A stretch of DNA of 64,000 nt from a virus. The DNA is taken from the IMG/VR virus record IMGVR_UViG_3300007511_000007, positions 48,372-112,371 of that record; one strand, written 5' to 3'. The notes beneath the pieces are model-generated. The model had not been told where the DNA came from. It saw only the letters and a program-made list of their open reading frames with translations, and did not search any database. This document shows, one piece after another, positions 9,048 through 18,444 of this stretch. The position numbers and the translations under genes are program-made. Positions within the stretch are counted from its first letter, which is position 1. Each line of letters starts with the position of its first letter.

Positions 9048-10903
9048 GCCCCCCTCCACGCTGATCTAGCCCTTTGAACGTCTACTCTTCGAGAATCATG
9101 GCTCCCGGTACGATGCAGCCGTTTGAAGTTCGAGCTTCTTGTGCCTGCTCGACGAGCCATTCCCTGTCCCTTTCCGGTACCTTTGGACATGTACTTGGGT
9201 TGGGTGATTCTCTGTGTAGCCAACCAGATCATCCTCACCAGAGCGTCTGAACGGTCGTCGTGTTTCCCTTCAATGTTCGGAGCCTGAACCTTGGTGATGT
9301 GTTTGGAAACCCGTTCTTCCTGCAACTCTAACAACTCGGTGACATACCCACAGTGCGTTTCGCCATCGGCAATAGGCCAATCGTAGAGGACAACTCTACG
9401 ATCCCACATCATGTCTTTGAAGGTCTTGAAGATTTCTGAGTTGATAATTGGCGTCAGTTGTTTGGTCTTCATCCCTTTGACACCACGTTTCATCAACGCC
9501 TGCTCAAAGGGGATTCCGGCCCACTGGTCAAACAATCCCTCTGCAACATAGAAGCGGGACGCATGTGCTTTGACCCAATCCGCAACCTCATCGAACTCCA
9601 GGCGATCCTGTTGAGCGTATTTGCCTTCCCCGGCTTTGATCTGATCCACAAGGTCAACCACCACAACCGGCCCCATCTCGGGGTCTTGCTCGATATGCCC
9701 AATTGCGATTGCTGAACCGTCTCCTTTCAACCCAACGTCAATCCCCACGAAATGAGGTACCTTGGTGGGGCCTGATGTCTGGGGTCTGCGATCAGGGTCG
9801 ATACATGCGATCAAGTCCCGCTCGTCCTCGATCCAACCCTTGGTTCGGTCGGTAAACTCGGCTCCGTATTCGGTGAAGAACTCGGTGGGGTCTTTGAGAT
9901 ACTGCTTCATGTACTCAGCTTTGGGAACCGTGGGGTTAATTTCCCAAGTTGGTGCCTGAATACACAGCATGTCTTCCGCTACCTCACCACCCCGCATCGC
10001 CATCTGGAACTGCTTGTAGAACAACCCCTGCCGCCCCATTGGGGATGAAATCAGGATCATGCGAGCTTCAACGTTCCCAATGGGGACTCTGGGATCGTCA
10101 GGGTCTTTAGGGGAGAACGCTGACAGAGAAGGCTTGATAGCTCCATAGACGGCATCCGCACTGGACTGCCCCGATTCTACAAAGTGGGCAACCTCATCCA
10201 AGATGACAACCAGGTTACCTGCACCTCGAAGCCCCTTGGCAACACAAGACTTGAACGTCACATTGATACTGGCCTTGGCCGCAGGGTCTTCGCTGTATCT
10301 CCCAAACCGATTAATGTCCTTTGGGGTCTGGAACTTCGCATAGGACATTGTGTTGTTGGCCGTGAACGTTTTGAAGAAACCACATTGACGGAAGTGGTTC
10401 GACACCCCCTGATAGAGCAACCCCGCCTGATCCTTGTCCGTCGCTACAGACGTGATTTGGATCATATCCGAACCCGGGAGTCCGTAATATGCCTGCGGGT
10501 CTCCCTTGCTCAAGAGCTTGTACGTTTCGTAGGCTGCAATACAGGCAGAAATCAGAGTCTTCCCTGACCGTCTTCCCAATGACAAAACCATTTCCCGACG
10601 TTCATCCCCGGCGACTACTTGCCGGATATTACATCGGCCTTCATCATACATGTGACGAAGGTAAGCTGCCTCCGTCATCATCTCGATATCTTCCAGCCTC
10701 CAATCGTCGGGGACCGGGACTATCTTCTCTTTCGTGTCGAGAGGCACCCCATAGTGAGCCTTCAGAATGACTCTTTGAGCGGGGAACAACTTGAAATTCA
10801 GCCCCCACCCGGATTCAATGAAAGTGATAATGTCGACAATCTTTCGCCCTTGATCAGGGTTAATCCCACCACCAGCATGTTTGACCAGGTCACCAAGACT
10901 CAT
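9026..10903 (-). CDS. terL: Terminase large subunit (DNA packaging ATPase and nuclease)
   Basis: This 625-residue motor protein pumps DNA into the head and cuts concatemers. The ATPase domain has Walker A GRRSGKT (about 110-116) and Walker B VVILDEVAHF (DE near 236-237). The RNase-H-like nuclease has acidic motifs FVGIDVGLKGDG near residue 405 and KHDDRSDAL near the C-terminus. I chose the ATG at 10903 because it overlaps the upstream stop by four bases (ATGA) and gives a family-typical N-terminus; an in-frame start 18 codons earlier is unlikely. The last 50 residues are unusually Arg-rich and overlap the next gene. Confidence 0.96.
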   Translation of the reverse strand: MSLGDLVKHAGGGINPDQGRKIVDIITFIESGWGLNFKLFPAQRVILKAHYGVPLDTKEKIVPVPDDWRLEDIEMMTEAAYLRHMYDEGRCNIRQVVAGDERREMVLSLGRRSGKTLISACIAAYETYKLLSKGDPQAYYGLPGSDMIQITSVATDKDQAGLLYQGVSNHFRQCGFFKTFTANNTMSYAKFQTPKDINRFGRYSEDPAAKASINVTFKSCVAKGLRGAGNLVVILDEVAHFVESGQSSADAVYGAIKPSLSAFSPKDPDDPRVPIGNVEARMILISSPMGRQGLFYKQFQMAMRGGEVAEDMLCIQAPTWEINPTVPKAEYMKQYLKDPTEFFTEYGAEFTDRTKGWIEDERDLIACIDPDRRPQTSGPTKVPHFVGIDVGLKGDGSAIAIGHIEQDPEMGPVVVVDLVDQIKAGEGKYAQQDRLEFDEVADWVKAHASRFYVAEGLFDQWAGIPFEQALMKRGVKGMKTKQLTPIINSEIFKTFKDMMWDRRVVLYDWPIADGETHCGYVTELLELQEERVSKHITKVQAPNIEGKHDDRSDALVRMIWLATQRITQPKYMSKGTGKGQGMARRAGTRSSNFKRLHRTGSHDSRRVDVQRARSAWRGAWSRSRR

Positions 10904-11598
10904 GAGGGTACCCCCCGGATGGTATTCTTGATTTTGTTCTTGGCCTCTTGTTCCCAATGGGCATCCATCTTCTTGGAGAGGTTATCGAACACAAGATCAA
11001 CCATCTCCGAAGGCAATCCGGATTCTCGCATAGCGTATTGGAACGTCTGCATGATATGGGAAAAGAGTGTCTTGAAAGCGGGGCTGTCGAACTCCAGGGT
11101 TGACGAATCGATCTCTTTCTTCTTCTTGAGCCACGTTTCCCCAATCGTGCGCAGAGCTTTCAGCCGACGGCTAGAAAACCCCGAAGTGCTGTCCCCCTCT
11201 CTTTCGGCCACACTCTTGTCATAGTCCAGGGACGCCGCCTCCTTAGCCATCTCCTTGAGGATGTGGTCAAGAATGTCGGTCGAGTCAGGATTCTTCCCCA
11301 TGGCTGTTACGATTGGATCATTCACGACGACGGATTCTCGTTGTCGCACCCATTCTGCCACTTCCGGATTTTTGGGGTCGGGCAAAGACACTTTCGGTTT
11401 ACCGACACCCCCCTTACGGCCGGGGAGATTCTTCATCACGATGGGTTCACCGGATTTCTTGGTCACTATCGTATCGGTTGTCTTTACCTCATCTCGATTC
11501 CGCCACCGAAGATTGCCGTCTTTATCCGTTACTTTTACTCGGAGAGCGTCCTTGGGGAGTTTGGCCGCAATCGCTTTCGCGTTTTGTTTACCCGACAT
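10900..11598 (-). CDS. Hypothetical protein, candidate small terminase subunit
   Basis: This 232-residue protein starts after gaggttatt and overlaps the terminase large subunit start by four bases. The N-terminal third is basic and probably extended (KQNAKAIAAKLPKDALRVKV, GRKGGVGKPKVSLPD); the C-terminal half is helical and charged. Position and coupling to terL make a DNA-recognising small terminase the best guess, but I see no clear helix-turn-helix, so the function is inference only. A packaging or scaffold accessory is equally possible. Confidence 0.8.
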   Translation of the reverse strand: MSGKQNAKAIAAKLPKDALRVKVTDKDGNLRWRNRDEVKTTDTIVTKKSGEPIVMKNLPGRKGGVGKPKVSLPDPKNPEVAEWVRQRESVVVNDPIVTAMGKNPDSTDILDHILKEMAKEAASLDYDKSVAEREGDSTSGFSSRRLKALRTIGETWLKKKKEIDSSTLEFDSPAFKTLFSHIMQTFQYAMRESGLPSEMVDLVFDNLSKKMDAHWEQEAKNKIKNTIRGVPS

Positions 11599-11670
11599 AA
11601 TAACCTCACGGCTCCATAATACCGCTCAAAAACAGCATTTTTATAAGGTATTTAGTGTGATCCGAGACGA

Positions 11671-12240
11671 TCAGGTATGGATTGCAGGGCCAATCGTGGG
11701 GGCACCAACAGTCAAGAATCCAGTCGTAGGAGCTAACACGAAGTTGGTCTTTGTCCCCAGATGTTCCACGGTGAACGGAACTAAACCACCCCCTGGTCCC
11801 ATTGGACCAGTGATGTTGATCACCCCCAATCCAGCATCCGTTCCGGTGAAACCGGGGAGATTGTTGAGCATTGTTGCCAAAGCTGCAGCCACATTCAAGA
11901 GAGTCGGATTCGGGTACGCCGCTAATGCCATGATGGGTGGGGCTGTGGCGACCTCAAACTGAATATCTCCAAGGGTGAGGTAAACAAACCCGGTACCAAG
12001 CTCACAATTCCCTGCCCCATCCGTGTTCTGTACGGTGAGAGTTCCGGTGGAGACTGCGGCTGCCCCAGTGGACATCCCCTGAACATTGATACCATCCGAA
12101 AACTCGAATACCTGATCCTGAACAGCATTTCGCCAACTACCGCTACTATGGGGGTGTGCTTGTCCTTTACCGGGATCACCACCAAATTGTCCCGTGCCCA
12201 CGAGCTTCCGAAACGGCGGTTTGTTCTTTACGGTTTTCAT
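11671..12240 (-). CDS. Probable virion surface protein, Ala/Gly/Thr-rich
   Basis: The 189-residue protein starts at an ATG overlapping the upstream stop by four bases. The sequence is rich in Gly, Ala, Thr, Asn and Pro, with beta-type stretches such as GTLTVQNTDGAGNCELGTGF, typical of capsid decoration or fibre proteins. It is very poor in Lys and Arg beyond the first 30 residues. I recognise no family. Its place among structural genes supports a virion role; a head-decoration function is a guess. Confidence 0.78.
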   Translation of the reverse strand: MKTVKNKPPFRKLVGTGQFGGDPGKGQAHPHSSGSWRNAVQDQVFEFSDGINVQGMSTGAAAVSTGTLTVQNTDGAGNCELGTGFVYLTLGDIQFEVATAPPIMALAAYPNPTLLNVAAALATMLNNLPGFTGTDAGLGVINITGPMGPGGGLVPFTVEHLGTKTNFVLAPTTGFLTVGAPTIGPAIHT

Positions 12241-13136
12241 TTCTGCCACTCCCCCAAACTGAACCACAGGGATTCCAGATCAGCATCTGCTGTCCGACCC
12301 CCCTGGAAATGATGCAGAGCATCTCGGAATGACGTGAAGAATGCCGAAATCATGCTGTTCGGGCCTTCCACGAACTTGAACTCTCTCGTGTAACTGCCAA
12401 AGAGCATATTACGAAGGAACACCTTCAGTCTCTTTGCCCACGGCGCATTGACCTTGGGTACCGTCTTCATGAATTTCTCAAGATTCTCTTTTGTGGGTGG
12501 CGAATAGGTCAGAGCATCCAAGCGTTTGACCGTGGAATCCCACTTCGGGTTGTCCTTCAACCACTGGATAACCGCCTTTTCCCAAACCTGAGATTCTCGC
12601 TTGAACAGAATAGCCCCGGTCTTCAAGAGAGGTTCTTCAAAATTCGCCCAACGCTGTGGACTCCCCGCACTATGCCACGCCCTTTCCCACGCAACGTCCT
12701 TATGCGCCCGCTGTTGCAACAAGTACAAGCTTTCATCGTGTTGGCTCACAAGGTCTTCGAGAAACACTTTCCACCCGGTCGGCATCTCATCAACGATCCT
12801 GCCTTTCACCATGTCCACAAAGACCAACTCGGCCTTGAGAGCACGTTCTACAGGATCAGGGATGTCCCAAAAGATCTTAAGATAGTCCGTCATCCTTTTT
12901 GCTGAATCAGGGCCGTCTACAGTTTGCCATCCAAAAAGCCCGACAATCCGTTCTGCCAGCCCGTCGATCTGGGCATCTGCCGCCTCATAAAGCCGTTGAA
13001 ACAAGAGATGATCCTGATAGAAGAATTTGCCTCTCGCCTGCCAATGGGAGGTTTGATACATCCATGAGAGCGTTCTCAGCAACCCGAGAATAAGGGCTGC
13101 GTCTCTTCTCTCAGGTTCTTTGAACGCCAGTTTCAT
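12237..13136 (-). CDS. Dps/ferritin-like domain protein
   Basis: In this 299-residue protein, residues 20-70 and 118-150 resemble the helices of Dps, the iron-oxidising, DNA-protecting ferritin relative. Aligned to the Dps ferroxidase centre, H31 (in HWQARG), H43, D58 and E62 (GLAER) match His51, His63, Asp78 and Glu82 of E. coli Dps, but the Asp67 equivalent is Gln47. The helix TGWKVFLEDLVSQHDESLYL fits the fourth Dps helix. The C-terminal 140 residues are an unrelated helical extension. It is coupled by ATGA overlaps to genes on both sides within the virion block, so a DNA-condensing or metal-binding internal head role is conceivable. The fold match is by eye. Confidence 0.7.
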   Translation of the reverse strand: MKLAFKEPERRDAALILGLLRTLSWMYQTSHWQARGKFFYQDHLLFQRLYEAADAQIDGLAERIVGLFGWQTVDGPDSAKRMTDYLKIFWDIPDPVERALKAELVFVDMVKGRIVDEMPTGWKVFLEDLVSQHDESLYLLQQRAHKDVAWERAWHSAGSPQRWANFEEPLLKTGAILFKRESQVWEKAVIQWLKDNPKWDSTVKRLDALTYSPPTKENLEKFMKTVPKVNAPWAKRLKVFLRNMLFGSYTREFKFVEGPNSMISAFFTSFRDALHHFQGGRTADADLESLWFSLGEWQK

Positions 13137-15595
13137 ATCTCGAAGCCCCCACCAAAGAAGATGTCCCCGATGTCTCCGAAGTCAGGATCATCACTCAATT
13201 TGATATTATCCGTAGCAGAACCGAGATCGAACTCAGCGGGGTCATGTGCTGGGGCGAAAAGGCTCGCCGTCATCTCAGCATCACCTGCTCCTGCGGCTTT
13301 GATGTTGGCCTGTTTCACTTTCTCGATTGCCGCCCCGTCCCCGCTCTCTGCTGCTATCAATGTCTTGTTGTACTTCTGACAAACTTGGGCTTCAATGGGC
13401 TGGTCGTCTGCCCCGGTGATCAATTTGGCATTGGCGAACTTGCAGGCATGGCAACGCTCCATCTCCAGAAGCATCGGGATACCATTGACCCGATGTTTTG
13501 ACGCCCCTTTGTCACAACCCTTGGTGCCTGTCTTGCTCGCATACACATGCGGGTCAACATAAAGGAATCCAGCAGCCCCCTCATGCGCCTTCCGCAGGGT
13601 GCTGATGGCCTCTTGTGCGGCCAAACGGACATCGCTGGTAAGGCGCATCTTGATGAGGTCATCCAGATCCTTCCCAGCGGAACCCTCATTCATAGCTTTG
13701 GCTACCCACAGCAATGACGCTCGCAATTTCTTCGGCTGTGCGTTGATCCATTCCGACACTTCCTGTACGGAAGCGGTTTTCTTGGCAGCTACTTGCTTGC
13801 GCTGAGGCACTGCAGCCTCAAACCTGTGTCCTTTGTAGTCTTCTGTCTGAGCCGCATTTTTCAGACTGGCCACTACCTGCCGCCCCAGCTTGAGTGCTTC
13901 ATCCACTACCGCTGCGGGGGAACGTCCCCCTTCTTTGTACAGTTGTTTCCGCAATTCAGGGGTGATCATCACACCATTGGATTCAATGGACTCTGTGAGA
14001 AGGCGTTTTACAGCTTGAGATTGTTTGTGGTACCAGTCGAGAAACTCAGAGTTCTGCTTGATTGCAGCCCCCTTGGGACTCCGATAGGCATTCGCCTTGT
14101 AATTGCCCCCGACATATTCCTTCGTCTCCGTAGCCTGAACCCCTTTCTTCCTTACCGCCGTCAAAGCCAGCACCATCGCTTCCCGAGGGGACTTACCCAA
14201 GGAAAAGATGCGATTGACTTCAGTGGCCGAAAGCACCCCGGCTGAGACATATTTCTTTTCGAGGTATTCACGAGCTTGTTTGTTCTGTGCCGCCCACATC
14301 TCCTGAGTCTCCATTGCGGTCTTGGACTCAGCCCGGGACAAGAGTTCCCATGCATTGCGGGTTTCCCGTTCGTCCGGGGCAGCAGCAATAAACGAGACCC
14401 CGATTCCATCATACTCTTTGCTGGGTGCCGTCGCCGCAACAAGTTTGGTCGCCGCTTTGAGGACATCAGCAGGGGGAGCCGTGGATTGGAACAGACGTTT
14501 GGCGGCTTCCTGGCTCAAAAGCCCGGCCCGCATCTTCTGTGCAATCCAGCCATGCGCTTTCTTACGCTGACCTTTGATGACCCTTTGCCCGACACTCACT
14601 TGCTGGCGAGGCTCGGGAGTTGCCGCTGCGAATTGCTTCTGAGCTTCCTCAGAAGTCACGGTATCAACAGCCTTCACCTCAACCGGCTTGAAACTGTCCT
14701 TTGCTGCCGACTCACCCGGGCCAGCGAGAAATGCTTTTTTCAAAATCTCAGGCGGGGCCAGATCCCCGTCTTCGGTGAGCACATAACCCAAAGACTGGAG
14801 CTTGGGGCCGTAGTGGGCCATCGCTTCGTCCCACGGCATCACTACCACAGCTTCCTTGCCCACGACCCCCCCGACGGGGCTTCCTTCTTCCGCAATGATG
14901 TACTTGGCACTCCCGCACTTCTTACGGATTATTTCCTTCCATTTCCCATTCTTCAGCCCGGGAAAAGCTGCTGCTCGAATGAAGACCTTACCTGCCAGCC
15001 CGTGCTCATTCACGAGCCTCCTCATTGTTTGGGCGATCCTGGGGAAGTCGGGGCCAAGTTCCTCGCGGGCTTCTTTGATGATCTCCGCAATCGGGTACCC
15101 ATAAGCTGATTTCCGCATCGCCCGCTGGACGACTCGAAGCAGATCTTCCGTACTAGCCTTCTTCGCCGTGGGTGTCGAGGCGTGGCTTTCCTTGTAGGGC
15201 AAACGTTGGTTGACCCCATCTGTTCTATGCTCAACGCCCCATGCTTGCTCCAACTCTTCAATCCCTTTGTCCACGGGGTTTACCGGAAGTCGATCTGGAT
15301 CTTGCTCACCATGCAACCAGCCCAGCCCGGCAAGGCTGCCCTCTTTCATCAGTTGATCCAAATCCCCGATCTGATGGCTCGCAGACTGACTGTCTACATC
15401 CCCTTCGGGAACGGCATCTACAACCAGACCGTCAGGAAGATCTGCCAACCCGTGTACTTCAGGCAGTCTCGCATTGTCCAGGACGCCGCTTCCATACTCC
15501 GTGTCGAATTGAAATCCGTCCAGACCGTAATTGTACCCATCGGTCATGGTGAAATCATCAGACGGCATGTTGGATTTCGATTTCTTATCAGTCAT
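13133..15595 (-). CDS. Large repeat-containing virion-block protein
   Basis: The protein has 820 residues and no recognised enzyme domain. The N-terminus is acidic and low in complexity. A compact-looking region at about 150-290 contains KVFIRAAAFPG and VVVMPWDEAMAHYGPKLQSL. The middle has several loose helical repeats of the type xxaGxLsxxExxRLF...SPxxavxxA. A cysteine cluster (KGCDKGA, RCHACKFAN, QVCQKY) sits near residue 690-740 and may bind zinc. The C-terminus is acidic and ends in GGGF. A KKTAS peptide precedes one helical repeat. It overlaps its neighbours by 4 and 8 bases. The late block and size suggest a structural or ejected protein; the function is unknown. Confidence 0.82.
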   Translation of the reverse strand: MTDKKSKSNMPSDDFTMTDGYNYGLDGFQFDTEYGSGVLDNARLPEVHGLADLPDGLVVDAVPEGDVDSQSASHQIGDLDQLMKEGSLAGLGWLHGEQDPDRLPVNPVDKGIEELEQAWGVEHRTDGVNQRLPYKESHASTPTAKKASTEDLLRVVQRAMRKSAYGYPIAEIIKEAREELGPDFPRIAQTMRRLVNEHGLAGKVFIRAAAFPGLKNGKWKEIIRKKCGSAKYIIAEEGSPVGGVVGKEAVVVMPWDEAMAHYGPKLQSLGYVLTEDGDLAPPEILKKAFLAGPGESAAKDSFKPVEVKAVDTVTSEEAQKQFAAATPEPRQQVSVGQRVIKGQRKKAHGWIAQKMRAGLLSQEAAKRLFQSTAPPADVLKAATKLVAATAPSKEYDGIGVSFIAAAPDERETRNAWELLSRAESKTAMETQEMWAAQNKQAREYLEKKYVSAGVLSATEVNRIFSLGKSPREAMVLALTAVRKKGVQATETKEYVGGNYKANAYRSPKGAAIKQNSEFLDWYHKQSQAVKRLLTESIESNGVMITPELRKQLYKEGGRSPAAVVDEALKLGRQVVASLKNAAQTEDYKGHRFEAAVPQRKQVAAKKTASVQEVSEWINAQPKKLRASLLWVAKAMNEGSAGKDLDDLIKMRLTSDVRLAAQEAISTLRKAHEGAAGFLYVDPHVYASKTGTKGCDKGASKHRVNGIPMLLEMERCHACKFANAKLITGADDQPIEAQVCQKYNKTLIAAESGDGAAIEKVKQANIKAAGAGDAEMTASLFAPAHDPAEFDLGSATDNIKLSDDPDFGDIGDIFFGGGFEI

Positions 15596-16409
15596 GGATT
15601 TCTCCTAATGCTCGCCGTGCAGCAACCCTACGGGCAAGGTGTCTCTCTTTTTCCCGCAGCTTATCCAACCCTGTCTTCCCGAGAAGCTCACCTACGATCT
15701 TTTTATGAAGCAGAACCTGTCTCTTGTCCCCGATCAGGATAGTCCCCCTGCCAGTCTGGAACCCTAAGATGTTCCAGTACGATTCTAGTTCCTTCTTGTT
15801 CATCCGGGACAATTGTTTCCTAACGGACTTCTCATCCAAAGAATTGCTGGCTGTCTTCTTGGTGCCGTGTTCTTCGTCCATCTCCTCTTCTTCTTCCTCA
15901 GCCCAACCCTCAGGATCAGAACGGATATCCTCAGCGTCCTCAACGATATCCTTGACTTCCTGTTTCTCCTCGGGGGTTTCCTGACGGGAGATCGCAGCCC
16001 AGTGGGGAGCTTGCACTTCATCGTAAAGGGTGTCCGAGATTGCAGACAACGCCTCTATAACATTCATGAACTGGCGACGCATGTGCGTGATCTTCATCAC
16101 ATAACCCTTGCCGCCTAAGGAACCGTCGGGAGAGATTTTGGCCGATTTGAGTTTAGCAAAAGTGCTGTAAGCTGACATCGCATGTCCCAAAGCAGCAGAG
16201 CCTGAGCGTAAAACCTGAGCCACGGGTTTCATGTGCTTGGGGTTGAAGGCGTACTCAGGAGTAATCTGTCGTTCTGTCGCCCCGGTGTCCCCAAATGCCC
16301 ATTCGTTGCCGTCGTCACTCTTATCTTTGATGAACCGGACTTCACCTGCGGTTTTGAGATTTTTCCCCTTCAAGAACCGCTCTGAAACCCGTTTTTTGAG
16401 ATCGCTCAT
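15588..16409 (-). CDS. Tagged hypothetical protein of the virion block
   Basis: I chose the ATG at 16409 (273 residues) because it places the peptide LKKRVSERFLKGKNLKTAG at the N-terminus, as in other tagged proteins of this phage; an in-frame ATG 11 codons upstream lacks a ribosome-binding site. The body is helical, with an acidic run EEEEEMDEEHGTKKTAS near residue 165, then a basic C-terminal part ending ERHLARRVAARRALGEIHD. No domain was recognised. It may be an internal virion protein; that is inference from the tag and location. Confidence 0.78.
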   Translation of the reverse strand: MSDLKKRVSERFLKGKNLKTAGEVRFIKDKSDDGNEWAFGDTGATERQITPEYAFNPKHMKPVAQVLRSGSAALGHAMSAYSTFAKLKSAKISPDGSLGGKGYVMKITHMRRQFMNVIEALSAISDTLYDEVQAPHWAAISRQETPEEKQEVKDIVEDAEDIRSDPEGWAEEEEEEMDEEHGTKKTASNSLDEKSVRKQLSRMNKKELESYWNILGFQTGRGTILIGDKRQVLLHKKIVGELLGKTGLDKLREKERHLARRVAARRALGEIHD

Positions 16410-16468
16410 ATTGACACACCGCCCATAGTCAATCCTATTCATTCCATACTATAGAGGGATTAACCGCC

Positions 16469-17314
16469 CTAGAATGCTGCCACCTGTTCAGGACGGGCTT
16501 CGACCCCCATCGCTTCCCAGTTCACAATGAACCCCTTTTTAGGAACCCATTCAAGGTAGTGGTTCTTGACTAACCAGATGAGTCGGAGAGCAATCGTAAC
16601 GGGGAGAGCACCATAACCCAACCCAAACGCCGCGGCAATGAAACCTACCCCCGACTCGGGCAATGAAGCGAAAAGTTCCCCGAGAGAGATTGATCCCGTG
16701 AACCCGGCAATGAGTCCTTCGATGTCCCACGAAATTTCCGCAACATTGAACCACACCCAGGCGAAGATGAATGCCAAGAGTGGCTTCTGGAGAGTCGGGA
16801 GATGCTTCTTCAGCATACGGTCGAGCGGATCAACAACGTTGGTTTTCACTTTGGCCAGGAGAGCTTTCATTTTGGGGGACACTTTGATAATACGAGACAT
16901 CAAATCAGTCAGCCCAGGCATCTTCTTTTTCGAGACGAAGAAGATACAAAGAGGGAAAACCTCAACGATCTTCCGCATAACTTTGCCGAGGGCCTTCTTT
17001 CCCCGCTTCGCCCATTCCTTGATCTTCTTCGGGATTTCGGTGATTTTCTCAACCCCAAGGAGAGCCTTGAACTTCGTCCAGAGTCTCGGAGCCTGCCGGA
17101 ACAAGTTAAGCAGTTTCTTCAGTCGCCTGACCAAGCCTCCGAAAGCGACTCTCCCCTCATGCGTCAAGAGAACTTCGCCCAACGCCGCCAATACCTCGGG
17201 TGTCAGATCGTCAAGGGCTGCTGTCCGGTGGAGGAAACTCTCCTCGTAGTACACCTCTCTCGCAGCTTTCAGGATGAGGTAACGATCTGAGACTGTGGCG
17301 ACAGTGGTTTTCAT
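16469..17314 (-). CDS. Tagged protein with C-terminal membrane segments
   Basis: In this 281-residue protein the N-terminus reads VATVSDRYLILKAA, a variant of the VAxRYL tag, followed by a helical, strongly basic middle (IPKKIKEWAKRGKKALGKV). Two long hydrophobic stretches follow, about residues 178-197 (LLAFIFAWVWFNVAEISW) and 215-245 (GVGFIAAAFGLGYGALP onward), likely membrane-spanning. It overlaps the upstream gene by four bases. A virion protein that inserts into the host membrane during DNA entry is possible; a bacteriocin- or holin-like role is less likely given its location and length. No family was recognised. Confidence 0.78.
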   Translation of the reverse strand: MKTTVATVSDRYLILKAAREVYYEESFLHRTAALDDLTPEVLAALGEVLLTHEGRVAFGGLVRRLKKLLNLFRQAPRLWTKFKALLGVEKITEIPKKIKEWAKRGKKALGKVMRKIVEVFPLCIFFVSKKKMPGLTDLMSRIIKVSPKMKALLAKVKTNVVDPLDRMLKKHLPTLQKPLLAFIFAWVWFNVAEISWDIEGLIAGFTGSISLGELFASLPESGVGFIAAAFGLGYGALPVTIALRLIWLVKNHYLEWVPKKGFIVNWEAMGVEARPEQVAAF

Positions 17315-18036
17315 TTTGATTCTTCGAGATACCTTTTTGCCACGTTTCCTGCGAGTAGCCTCGGCCCCATGCCCAATTCTCTCTCAGGTTTCTCCCACCA
17401 GTCTTCCCGTTCCAGAATATCGATCCAGAAGGCAGGGTTCCCCATTGTTTTCTTGGCTTCCTTTTGGTACTTGGCGATAGACAGAAAGAATTTGATAAGA
17501 CTCTTTTTGGGTTTCAAGAATTGGGCAGCATTGTCGTGCAGCCACTGCACTCCAGCCCGCCGCAGCTTTTGTTCACTCCGTAAGCGTGAGACTAGGAGAA
17601 ATTTCTTCAAAGCATCACTGATCGCCCTCATATCCAGATCGGCAATATCAGTAACATAGCGGTATTCTGGTGCCGCCGATTCCCCGGTAAGACGCATCTT
17701 CAATCCCGAGTCCCGTAATACCTGAAGCTCAAAAACACGTTCATTCTCCCTGTCGACCTCGTATTCGACATCCTCATAAGCTGAGAGATCGAAATCGGCC
17801 TTAATGCTCGCCACCGGAACCCCGTAATGGGCAGCAACTGCGGCGAGCATCTTTCGGTAAGGGACTGTCGGGAAAATGACCTTCTTGGAGAGGGGGGATT
17901 TCCCCCTCTTTCGCAGCTTCATCTTATCGGCAAGGACTTCGGAAGCCGTATTCGAATAGAAGTAATGGTGGGGATTCTGCTCCAAAGAACGAAGTAGACT
18001 CTCAGAGATCGGTGTCACCACTGCTGGATCAGCCAT
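17311..18036 (-). CDS. Hypothetical protein with C-terminal VAKRYL tag
   Basis: This 241-residue protein starts at ATG after gaggagaac. It is mainly helical and basic in the second half (SLIKFFLSIAKYQKEAKKT). The last residues, NVAKRYLEESK, carry at the C-terminus the tag-like peptide that other proteins here carry at the N-terminus. It overlaps the next gene by four bases. No known domain was recognised. It is probably a virion or assembly protein, by context. Confidence 0.78.
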   Translation of the reverse strand: MADPAVVTPISESLLRSLEQNPHHYFYSNTASEVLADKMKLRKRGKSPLSKKVIFPTVPYRKMLAAVAAHYGVPVASIKADFDLSAYEDVEYEVDRENERVFELQVLRDSGLKMRLTGESAAPEYRYVTDIADLDMRAISDALKKFLLVSRLRSEQKLRRAGVQWLHDNAAQFLKPKKSLIKFFLSIAKYQKEAKKTMGNPAFWIDILEREDWWEKPERELGMGPRLLAGNVAKRYLEESK

Positions 18037-18048
18037 CTTGTTCTCCTC

Positions 18049-18432
18049 CTACTTCTTCAACAAGGGGACAAGGTGCTTCCTCAACTCGGGCTTCTCTTGC
18101 GCCAACTTCTGAACCGCTTCCCGCAAATCAGAATCCGTGGAAGCGAACATCCCCGAGGGCAATTTGATCCCGACTGCATTTGCGGCCTTGAACACGTTAT
18201 TACGGAGCAATGAAATGTCCCACTTCTTAGCGTACTGGACGATCCCTTGCAACCGACTCAAAGCGTGTTCTGCCCCTGAACTCAAATCGAGTTCCTTGGA
18301 AATCTTGTCAAAGGTGGCATTTAACAATTCTGCCGACTGCTTGTCTTCTTTCTCGATCACTCGATAGGCATCAAAGAACTTCCGCCGCCCCCCAAGTAAC
18401 TCCCACAAAATGTCCATGCCTGAATTTGCCAT
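18049..18432 (-). CDS. Small protein with shared C-terminal EKPELRKH motif
   Basis: This 127-residue helical protein starts at ATG after ggggagaa. Its last 25 residues include LAQEKPELRKHLVPLL, which recurs in proteins at 62879-63400 and, diverged, at 20159-20983. The rest, including GAEHALSRLQGIVQYAKK, was not recognised. The shared ending implies a common partner or sorting signal; the function is unknown. Confidence 0.78.
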   Translation of the reverse strand: MANSGMDILWELLGGRRKFFDAYRVIEKEDKQSAELLNATFDKISKELDLSSGAEHALSRLQGIVQYAKKWDISLLRNNVFKAANAVGIKLPSGMFASTDSDLREAVQKLAQEKPELRKHLVPLLKK

Positions 18433-18444
18433 CGTTATTCTCCC

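Noticed and set aside
9026-9180. Arg-rich terminase C-terminus as a sign of a frameshift
   Set aside because: The nuclease motifs upstream are intact and the overlapping gene has its own start and site, so a natural tail is simpler than an error.
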